A stretch of DNA of 9,668 nucleotides from Bacillota bacterium (GTDB lineage: Bacteria; Bacillota; Clostridia; Peptostreptococcales; Anaerovoracaceae). The notes below the pieces were generated by a model. The model was given only the letters and a program-made list of their open reading frames with translations. It was not told the origin of the DNA and did no database searches. Position numbers and translations under genes: made by a program. Within the stretch, counting starts at the first letter, position 1. Every line of letters starts with the position of its first letter. Location of the stretch: the NCBI GenBank assembly GCA_029266295.1, contig JAQSXD010000108.1, forward strand, positions 1 through 9,668. Direction: 5' to 3'. This document shows, piece by piece, positions 1 through 4,835 of this stretch.

Positions 1-518
1 TGCCGGATTATTACAAAAAATCTAAGGAAGCTGTAAAACTGCAAACTGCTTTTGGAACATGGACAGATTCACTTTTTACTGCGAAAACTGAATTGCTTCG
101 GCAAATGAACGTGTCAACAGCAACTTGGGGATTAAGTACATGGGAGAAGGCACTTGGCCTTGAAACACATGCATCTAAGCCATATTCTTATCGTCGAGAA
201 AGAGTCATGAGCAAACTGCGGGGAGCCGGGACAACTACTGCAGAAATGATACAGAATGTGGCAGAGAGCTTTTCCAATGGCGAGGTTGCTATTATTGAAT
301 ATAATCATGAGAATCGGTTTGAAGTCAAATTCACCGGGACTTTTGGGCTGCCTCCCAATATGGCGGATCTGACCAAGGCCATTGAGGAGATCAAACCGGC
401 GCACCTGGCTTATTCATACGTATTCATATTTAATACGAATGAGGCTCTCCGTGCTTATTCACATGCAGCATTGTCTTCCTATACACACGGCCAATTAAAA
501 AATGAGGTGAGAATATAA
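1..518 (+). CDS. ymfQ: YmfQ/DUF2313 baseplate protein, 5' end cut off
   Basis: The frame is open from the first base to TAA at 516-518, giving 171 visible residues. The first complete codons read PDYYKKS, which fits the LP-x-YY motif found close to the N-terminus of YmfQ/XkdU (DUF2313) proteins, so probably only about ten residues are missing. Further family-like signatures are VSTATWGLSTWEKALGLET, the RRERVMSKLRGAGTTT segment and a C-terminal KPAHLAYSYVF motif. In PBSX-type phages this protein sits in the outer baseplate between baseplate J and the tail fibre and is thought to help attach the fibre. Its stop overlaps the fibre ATG by one base (TAATG), so the two are probably translationally coupled. 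An internal ATG at 93 is not the start, because family sequence continues upstream of it. Family assignment is confident; the precise role is inferred from the family. Confidence 0.88.
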   Translation, partial: PDYYKKSKEAVKLQTAFGTWTDSLFTAKTELLRQMNVSTATWGLSTWEKALGLETHASKPYSYRRERVMSKLRGAGTTTAEMIQNVAESFSNGEVAIIEYNHENRFEVKFTGTFGLPPNMADLTKAIEEIKPAHLAYSYVFIFNTNEALRAYSHAALSSYTHGQLKNEVRI

Positions 519-1732
519 TGGCAACAACAACTGAGAATTATGGACTTAAAAAGCCGCTGACGACAGATTACTATGATGTTGAAGTTCAGAATGAGAATAT
601 GGACCGTATTGATCAAGCACTAAAAGGAAATATGGATCGCGTTGAAGGTGAGTCTTTAGTAAGAGATGCGGCAGACACTGCACTTGGAAACTTAATCAGC
701 AATGAAGCAGCAGCAAGGTCCGCAGCCGATTCTGCGCTGTTGGCCGTGGCCACAACATCCGCAAATGGCCTTATGTCAGCTGCAGATAAGGCCAAGCTGA
801 ATGGGATAGCAACTGGGGCGAATAATTACATCCATCCTACTACCGCTGGCAATAAACATATTCCTGCCGGTGGATCAACCGACCAAATTTTAGGTTACTC
901 TGCCGATGGTATTGCTACATGGATTCCACAGTTGGCAGCAAAAGTGCTATTATCTGCATCTACGGGTAATTTATTTGGGGCTACTACAGTCGACGCCGCG
1001 TTAGCGTTGGCTCCCCCAAAGAAAAATATAGTTGTTATCACAACATCAGGTACCTGGATTCCACCAAGAGCAAATATGCTGATAGATATTTTTATGATAT
1101 CTGGTGGAGGTGGAGGCGGAGGCGATACTGGAGTAGGAGGAGGCGGAGGCTATGCAAAACATATTAAGGATTATCGAATTACATCAACTGCACCGATACC
1201 CTTAACTATTGGTGCGGGCGGAGCAGCTGGAGCTAGTAATGGTAACGGCGGCAATGGAGGCGTTACCATGTTTGGGACGCTTTCCACGCTTAGCGGGGGT
1301 GAAGGAGGGTACTGGCGTGCTCCTTCATATCCATACGGTGGCAATGGAGGTGCGGCTGGAGGCATTGGTGGGATGTCATCCGGCAACTCTGGCGCTAATG
1401 GCGCAAGTGGGTTGGGTGGTAATTCGCAAGTGATATATAGGGCTGCTGGCGGCGGTGGAACAAACGCTAACCTTCAGGGCGGAATTGGGATCTATGATGG
1501 TACAACAGGCGGGTATTGTCTCCTTAACGGTATCTTGTATGGAGGAGGAGGAGGCGGCGGTGCCACAAGCACCGGAAGTGCTGGCCTTGGAGGAGAAGGA
1601 GGCGGTGGAAATGGGGGCACCACAGGTGTTAACGGACAAAATGCCACTCAAAGAGGGGCAGGAGGAGGCGGCGGTGGAAGTGGAGCAGCAGGTGGTGTCG
1701 GAATGCCTGGAATAATTGTAATCGCATATTAA
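518..1732 (+). CDS. Tail fibre protein with polyglycine-rich C-terminal domain
   Basis: This 404-residue protein is probably the receptor-binding fibre. Residues 1-32 (NYGLKKP, then NENMDRIDQALKG) resemble the N-terminal attachment segment of clostridial phage fibres. Residues about 45-75 are an Ala-rich, probably coiled-coil shaft. Residues 85-107 contain the common fibre motif ending GANNYIHP, followed by NKHIPAGGS at 112-120. From about residue 172 (VVITTSGTW) to the end it is a glycine-rich domain with runs of 5-7 glycines separated by short variable loops, the pattern of glycine-rich fibre tips and adhesins that pack as polyglycine II helices. The start ATG at 518 overlaps the upstream stop and has GAGGTGA at 504-510. 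The C-terminus ends in hydrophobic MPGIIVIAY, typical for this domain. The receptor is unknown. The polyglycine fold is inferred from composition. Confidence 0.85.
   Translation: MATTTENYGLKKPLTTDYYDVEVQNENMDRIDQALKGNMDRVEGESLVRDAADTALGNLISNEAAARSAADSALLAVATTSANGLMSAADKAKLNGIATGANNYIHPTTAGNKHIPAGGSTDQILGYSADGIATWIPQLAAKVLLSASTGNLFGATTVDAALALAPPKKNIVVITTSGTWIPPRANMLIDIFMISGGGGGGGDTGVGGGGGYAKHIKDYRITSTAPIPLTIGAGGAAGASNGNGGNGGVTMFGTLSTLSGGEGGYWRAPSYPYGGNGGAAGGIGGMSSGNSGANGASGLGGNSQVIYRAAGGGGTNANLQGGIGIYDGTTGGYCLLNGILYGGGGGGGATSTGSAGLGGEGGGGNGGTTGVNGQNATQRGAGGGGGGSGAAGGVGMPGIIVIAY
1103..1678 (+). repeat. GGN-codon runs in the fibre tip
   Basis: Runs of glycine codons occur at 1103-1123 (seven GGN), 1130-1150 (six GGN and one GTA), 1541-1561 (seven GGN) and 1661-1678 (six GGN). 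Shorter GGNGG motifs lie between them, including related copies near 1246-1262 and 1339-1352. Codons are mixed (GGA, GGC, GGT), so this is a protein-level repeat rather than a clean DNA tandem array. The near-identical tracts could still allow slippage or recombination. They also create long spurious reading frames on both strands across this region. Confidence 0.7.
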
Positions 1733-1746
1733 CGGAGGTAATTAAA

Positions 1747-2172
1747 ATGGAAGTATTTAACCGAGAATGGGCCGTTATTAAGAGATCCGTATGTGTAAAT
1801 ATAGCCTATTTTGAGTCAGAAAATAGCTTATCTGATTTTATAAAGGTAATGGAAGACCCCAGTCTGTGTGATCGGCTCGTGCCCAAGGAAGAAGGGTATT
1901 CCATAGGTGATAACTACGTAGATGGTAGCTGGAGTAAGCCCAAATCATATCTCACTTCGCCCACCGAGCTTCGCAAACAGGCTTACCAGACCCTGCTTAC
2001 AAAGAACGACGACACCGACCTAATACTGTGGGATGGTAAGGCAATCACGGTAGACCAAGCCAACAAAATCTACATTGAGTATGGTGCTGAAGGCAATTTC
2101 AAAGCTGCGGAAATCCGCGCGATGATCGTAGTTGCCAAAACGTATATTAGGGAGCTATATCCAGATTGTTAG
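1747..2172 (+). CDS. Small phage protein after the fibre, possible fibre chaperone
   Basis: This 141-residue protein has a good ribosome site (GGAGG at 1734-1738) 8 bases before the ATG. The N-terminal half carries a motif like LVPKEEGYSIGDNYVDGSW (about residues 44-62). The C-terminal half (about residues 70-141) is a charged helical domain containing LILWDGKAITVDQANKIY and ending AKTYIRELYPD. From memory, this C-terminal segment resembles small proteins that follow tail fibres in clostridial prophages. Position directly after the fibre is where fibre assembly chaperones or XkdW-like proteins are usually found, so an assembly role is plausible but not shown. There are no membrane segments or catalytic motifs. 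Base composition looks more AT-rich in the N-terminal half than in the C-terminal half, which may reflect modular exchange. The gene is real; function is uncertain. Confidence 0.75.
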   Translation: MEVFNREWAVIKRSVCVNIAYFESENSLSDFIKVMEDPSLCDRLVPKEEGYSIGDNYVDGSWSKPKSYLTSPTELRKQAYQTLLTKNDDTDLILWDGKAITVDQANKIYIEYGAEGNFKAAEIRAMIVVAKTYIRELYPDC

Positions 2173-2218
2173 CTCTGATAAACCTTAAAAAAAATGACGT
2201 GGAGGGTGAAACAAACAC

Positions 2219-2641
2219 ATGCTCAACGAAATAAAACAGTCCATTACGGACAAGCTTACAGCCTTATTCCCACCAGAAGAAGGCTATGCTCTCTTTGACG
2301 AAACAGTTCCAGAGGGCAGCGGCAGCGAGAAACCATATTTCTTACTCTTGCTGACGAAGCAAACCTACAGCAAGAAACTAAAAGACACATACCAAAGTAC
2401 ACTATCTTTTGATCTAGGATATCACAGCAATCTAGATATCGCAGAAAATAAAAAAGACCTGATGAGGGTGCAGGAAATCCTCATCAGGTCTTTTGATTCG
2501 GCGGGAACATACCGGATCAGGAACAAAAGTGCTCAGATAACAGAGCAAGTATTGCATGTAACCTTTGATATCAGCTATTCAGAAATGAAAGTTGAGGAAG
2601 CTGTATCTATGCAGCAAATAGAAGCTACAACTAATATTTAA
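2219..2641 (+). CDS. Tail terminator family protein (DUF6838-like)
   Basis: This 140-residue protein fits the DUF6838 phage tail terminator family in size, in its N-terminal MLNEIKQSITDKLTALFP helix, and in its place immediately before the sheath gene. Such proteins cap the finished tail tube (and, in a phage, form the face that joins the head). The central segment EKPYFLLLLTK and the SFDLGYHSN strand fit the alpha/beta fold of this group. The ribosome site GGAGGG at 2201-2206 lies 12 bases before the ATG, which is long and may mean modest initiation. A 46-base gap separates it from the previous gene, the largest clean break between the fibre end and this module; no convincing promoter is seen there. 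The coding sequence contains a striking perfect inverted repeat at 2452-2494 (separate entry). Family call is moderately confident. Confidence 0.78.
   Translation: MLNEIKQSITDKLTALFPPEEGYALFDETVPEGSGSEKPYFLLLLTKQTYSKKLKDTYQSTLSFDLGYHSNLDIAENKKDLMRVQEILIRSFDSAGTYRIRNKSAQITEQVLHVTFDISYSEMKVEEAVSMQQIEATTNI
2452..2494 (+). terminator. Terminator-like 16-bp inverted repeat inside the tail terminator gene
   Basis: AAAAGACCTGATGAGG at 2452-2467 is exactly complementary to CCTCATCAGGTCTTTT at 2479-2494. A G-T and a T-A pair can extend the stem inward, leaving a 7-base loop. The A-tract on the left, GC-containing core and T-tract on the right form the layout of a bidirectional intrinsic terminator, but the element lies wholly in codons (KDLMRVQEILIRSF). 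Whether it stops transcription, slows it or only folds in mRNA is unknown. Ongoing translation would be expected to suppress it. Confidence 0.5.
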
Positions 2642-2655
2642 AAAGGAGGGTCATC

Positions 2656-3702
2656 ATGGGAGGATCATGGACCAGTCAAAACAAAATTTTACCGGGTGCG
2701 TACATAAACTTTCTCACCAATACGGCATTGTCGATCACGCCCGGTGAGAGGGGAATTGTCGTACTGCTTCAGGAGATGTCTGTCGGTGCTGCAGGTGAAA
2801 TGTATTCTGTAACAGCAACGGATGCAAGCGGTTATCCAAGCGGAGCCACTGACGCGGATAAGATTTTGGTCAATCAGGCTCTGAAGGGAGCAAAAACGGT
2901 TATCGTATATAACCTTGGTTCAGCTCATGATTCCAGCGCACTTACCAGTGCTTTGGATTCATTAAAAACAGTTGACTTTAATACTCTTTGCTACCCTTTT
3001 GCCGCAGCAACCCACGCTGCCAGCCAAGCGGCCATTAAGACTTGGATCACAGCCATGAGAGATACAGAGGGTCGTAAGATTCAGTCTGTTCTGGCCGATT
3101 ACTCAGGCGATTCTGAAGCAGTCATCAATGTGACTCAGGGCGTGAAATTATCAGACGGCACAACACTTACCAGTGCTCAGACAACAGCATGGGTAGCGGG
3201 TATTACTGCCGGAGCAACAATTTATCAGTCCAATACAGGAAAAAAGTATACAGATGCCATTGATGTCGTTCCCAGACTGACAAAAAGTGAAATGGAAGCA
3301 GCAGTGCCAGCCGGCAAGTTTATCTTCAAGGTAGACACCGCTCAGAATGTCACCGCCGTTTATGACATCAATTCGCTGGTTTCCTTTACGGCGGACAAAG
3401 GTGAAATGTTCAGGAAAAACAGAGTGATGAGAACAATTGACGGTATCAACAATGACATCGTGGATATTTTCGAGGCAAACTACGTTGGCAAAACCAATAA
3501 TAACGCGGACGGAAGAGCTCTGCTGCGGGCAACATTAGTCCAGTATTTTACTGAGCTTCAGAACCTGTCTGCAATTCAGAATTTCACAGAGGATGACGTA
3601 ACAGTTTCCGCCGGTATCGACTCTGATGCAGTGGTCATTGAGAGCTATGTTCAGCCGGTAGACAGCGTGGAGAAAATCTATATCACTGTGAACTTGGCTT
3701 AA
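2656..3702 (+). CDS. xkdK: Contractile tail sheath protein (XkdK-like)
   Basis: This 348-residue protein starts with the signature of PBSX/clostridial sheaths: a short GGSWTSQNKILPGAYINF segment followed by the LSITPGERGIVVLLQE strand. The middle resembles the family, with a variable domain around residues 45-110 and conserved pieces such as SVLADYSGDSEAVINV and KKYTDAIDVVPRLTKSEME (about residues 196-214). The C-terminal domain contains RTIDGINNDI and ends in the strand VEKIYITVNLA, which in sheaths mediates the strand exchange linking subunits. Length matches usual members (about 350 residues). The sheath surrounds the tube and contracts to drive it through the target envelope. A strong site AGGAGGG lies just before the ATG at 2656. 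The next gene encodes the tube, the usual partner. Confidence 0.93.
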   Translation: MGGSWTSQNKILPGAYINFLTNTALSITPGERGIVVLLQEMSVGAAGEMYSVTATDASGYPSGATDADKILVNQALKGAKTVIVYNLGSAHDSSALTSALDSLKTVDFNTLCYPFAAATHAASQAAIKTWITAMRDTEGRKIQSVLADYSGDSEAVINVTQGVKLSDGTTLTSAQTTAWVAGITAGATIYQSNTGKKYTDAIDVVPRLTKSEMEAAVPAGKFIFKVDTAQNVTAVYDINSLVSFTADKGEMFRKNRVMRTIDGINNDIVDIFEANYVGKTNNNADGRALLRATLVQYFTELQNLSAIQNFTEDDVTVSAGIDSDAVVIESYVQPVDSVEKIYITVNLA

Positions 3703-3717
3703 TAGGAGGATAAAATC

Positions 3718-4194
3718 ATGTCAGATAATTATACAAGAATCGCGGATACCATATCCTCTCATGAGGGGAAGGCCTATATTACCATCAACGGATCAAATCG
3801 GGAACTGTTTGAGGTCTCCACATTAAAAGCACAGCTGGGATTGACCGTATCTTCAAAAAGAATGCTGGGCAGCAGAATGACGCAGCACAAGGTGACTGGG
3901 GCAGAAGGAACAGGAAGCCTCACCATGTATTTTATGAACAGTGAAGTGCTGAAGCAGGCATTGGCTTACCTTAAGGAAGGCAACTATAACGGAATTACAC
4001 TGCAGGTATATAACGAGGACGCACAGTCCACCGTTGGAAGGCAGGAAGTCGTTCTGACAAATGTCATTTTCGCATCCATTCCGGTGGCTGTGCTTGATGA
4101 CAGTTCCGATGATCCCATCACTTTTGACACCGACTTTACCTACGACGGAATTAACGTTCTGGAAAGCTTTACGCTTCCGGAAAACTACAGATAA
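3718..4194 (+). CDS. xkdM: Tail tube protein (XkdM-like)
   Basis: This 158-residue protein matches the tube family of PBSX-type contractile tails. It contains the N-terminal segment AYITINGSNRELFEVSTLKA, the central SSKRMLGSRMTQHKVTGAEG and GSLTMYFMNSE strands, and the C-terminal PITFDTDFTYDGINVLESF. Stacked hexameric rings form the inner tube inside the sheath. The ribosome site AGGAGG lies 9 bases before the ATG (position 3718), and the gap from the sheath stop is 15 bases, so both structural genes should be highly expressed from one message. Length is normal for the family. A terminator-like hairpin follows directly after the stop codon. Confidence 0.93.
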   Translation: MSDNYTRIADTISSHEGKAYITINGSNRELFEVSTLKAQLGLTVSSKRMLGSRMTQHKVTGAEGTGSLTMYFMNSEVLKQALAYLKEGNYNGITLQVYNEDAQSTVGRQEVVLTNVIFASIPVAVLDDSSDDPITFDTDFTYDGINVLESFTLPENYR

Positions 4195-4196
4195 GT

Positions 4197-4224
4197 GGAG
4201 GAGCCTTGTGCTCCTCTCTTCTTT
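4197..4224 (+). terminator. Terminator-like hairpin after the tube gene
   Basis: GAGGAGC at 4198-4204 pairs with GCTCCTC at 4210-4216 around a 5-base loop, with a possible extra G-T pair outside. It is followed by a pyrimidine-rich stretch TCTTCTTTAAA. It starts three bases after the tube stop. The T-tract is interrupted, so a partial (leaky) terminator or an mRNA 3'-end stabiliser fits better than a full stop, because operon genes continue downstream. This would help make more sheath and tube than chaperone and tape measure. Confidence 0.5.
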
Positions 4225-4248
4225 AAACAATTGTTAGGAGAAAACAAA

Positions 4249-4653
4249 ATGAGTTCTATAAAAGCATTTTTAAACCCCGTTCAGATCGGGAATCGTGAGG
4301 TAATCGTTTCGGAAAGGTTTTTGGGAGAAGACGGGAAACCGATCCCCTTTATTATAAAGCCTATCACGCAAAAGGAAAATGAGCAGCTGATCAAGAAGTT
4401 TACAAAGGTTGACAAGAAGGGCGTCGAGACCTTTAATAGAACGGAATATGTTCAGGCGTTGACTGCCAGCGCTGTTGTCGAACCGAATCTTTCGGATGCA
4501 AAGCTGCAGGATAAGTATGGACTTGGTGAAACTGAGACATTGAAAAACATGCTGCTCATCGGAGAATTTGCAAACCTGGCTCAGGCAGTTCAGGAACTCA
4601 GCGGCCTTGATAAAGATATCAACAAGGATATTGATGAAGTAAAAAACGAATAA
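4249..4653 (+). CDS. xkdN: Tail assembly chaperone, short form (XkdN-like, G protein)
   Basis: This 134-residue protein resembles the XkdN family, the Gram-positive counterpart of lambda gpG: the N-terminal MSSIKAFLNPVQIGNREVIV, PFIIKPITQKENEQLIKKF, and a C-terminal half with LSDAKLQDKYGLGETETLKNM and GEFANLAQAVQELSGLDKDI. It is thought to bind the tape measure protein and recruit tube subunits during assembly without staying in the finished tail. I chose the ATG at 4249 because it has a ribosome site (TTAGGAGA at 4234-4241) and family-like sequence begins there. The frame extends upstream to a GTG at 4195, but those 18 codons run through the hairpin and look unrelated. The last codons overlap a slippery heptamer that gives the longer form. 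Confidence 0.88.
   Translation: MSSIKAFLNPVQIGNREVIVSERFLGEDGKPIPFIIKPITQKENEQLIKKFTKVDKKGVETFNRTEYVQALTASAVVEPNLSDAKLQDKYGLGETETLKNMLLIGEFANLAQAVQELSGLDKDINKDIDEVKNE
4641..4647 (+). promoter_or_regulatory. Programmed -1 frameshift slippery site (A AAA AAC)
   Basis: In the chaperone frame the codons here are AAA (4642-4644) and AAC (4645-4647), preceded by an A. This is a classical X XXY YYZ heptamer allowing both tRNAs to slip back one base. The zero-frame stop TAA follows two codons later at 4651. The -1 frame is closed just upstream by TGA at 4635-4637 and open downstream to 4835. The position, between G and T parts of a tail chaperone, is exactly where such signals occur in many phages. 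Efficiency cannot be judged from sequence. Confidence 0.85.
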
Positions 4654-4835
4654 GGGAGGGTGATGCCGAGTTTAACTTGGCGCACTTTGCCCTCCAAAAA
4701 TTGCGTATCCTTCCTTCACAATTATGCGCCATGAGCCATGAAGAAAAAGCATTCATTTATGGAAGCATTATCGTGCGCGTTGAGGAAGAAAAAAATGCAT
4801 CAAAAAATATTTCGAAGAAGGGGAGGAAAAGGTGA
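4647..4835 (+). CDS. Tail chaperone T extension, made by -1 frameshift (G-T fusion)
   Basis: After slipping at 4641-4647 the ribosome would read 62 more codons in the -1 frame, ending at TGA 4833-4835, for a G-T fusion of about 195 residues. The extension reads REGDAEFNLAHFALQKLRI, then LPSQLCAMSHEEKAFIYG and SIIVRVEEEKNASKN, with a basic tail. This resembles the small conserved T-like protein encoded between XkdN and the tape measure in Gram-positive myophages. It has no start codon or ribosome site near its beginning: the frame opens at 4638, and its first ATG is at 4731, in the middle of the domain. Frameshifting is therefore the best explanation. By analogy with lambda gpGT, the T part would bind the tube protein while G binds the tape measure. 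The stop overlaps the tape measure ATG (TGATG). Confidence 0.85.
   Translation, partial: RIREGDAEFNLAHFALQKLRILPSQLCAMSHEEKAFIYGSIIVRVEEEKNASKNISKKGRKR
4655..4695 (+). promoter_or_regulatory. Stem-loop probably stimulating the -1 frameshift
   Basis: GGAGGG at 4655-4660 is complementary to CCCTCC at 4690-4695. Inside it GCCGAG at 4665-4670 pairs with CTTGGC at 4676-4681 (one G-T pair) around a 5-base loop. The structure starts 7 bases after the slippery heptamer, within the spacing usual for stimulatory structures. The folding is by eye. GGGAGGG could alternatively act as a weak ribosome site, but no sensible reading frame starts after it. Confidence 0.55.

Noticed and set aside
1171..1715. 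Several long open frames on both strands across the glycine-rich region
   Set aside because: They are by-products of GGN repeats, which lack stop codons in most frames. They have low-complexity translations (poly-Pro, poly-Glu) and no ribosome sites.
518..1732. Possible diversity-generating retroelement or invertible fibre
   Set aside because: No reverse transcriptase, template repeat, recombinase gene or convincing inverted sites are present in the window, so nothing supports fibre switching here.
2411..2440. Near-repeat of ATCTAGATATC-like sequence just before the large hairpin
   Set aside because: Two copies of 11-12 bases differ by an inserted G and lie in ordinary codons. There is no recognisable recombination or operator site; too short to support.
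2939..3177. A 14-base exact direct repeat (CACTTACCAGTGCT) at 2939-2952 and 3164-3177 in the sheath gene
   Set aside because: Both copies encode LTSA in the sheath frame, and nothing else around them is repeated. Chance and shared codon choice are sufficient.
4195..4248. Upstream GTG start that would add 18 residues to the tail chaperone
   Set aside because: It has no ribosome site, its codons run through the terminator-like hairpin, and family-like sequence begins at the ATG at 4249, which has a proper ribosome site.
4663..4734. Mini-ORF of about 23 codons after GGGAGGGTG
   Set aside because: It has a plausible ribosome site, but its peptide has no family resemblance and the -1 frame over the same bases encodes the clear T-like extension. 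The GGGAGGG is better explained as one arm of the frameshift stem.
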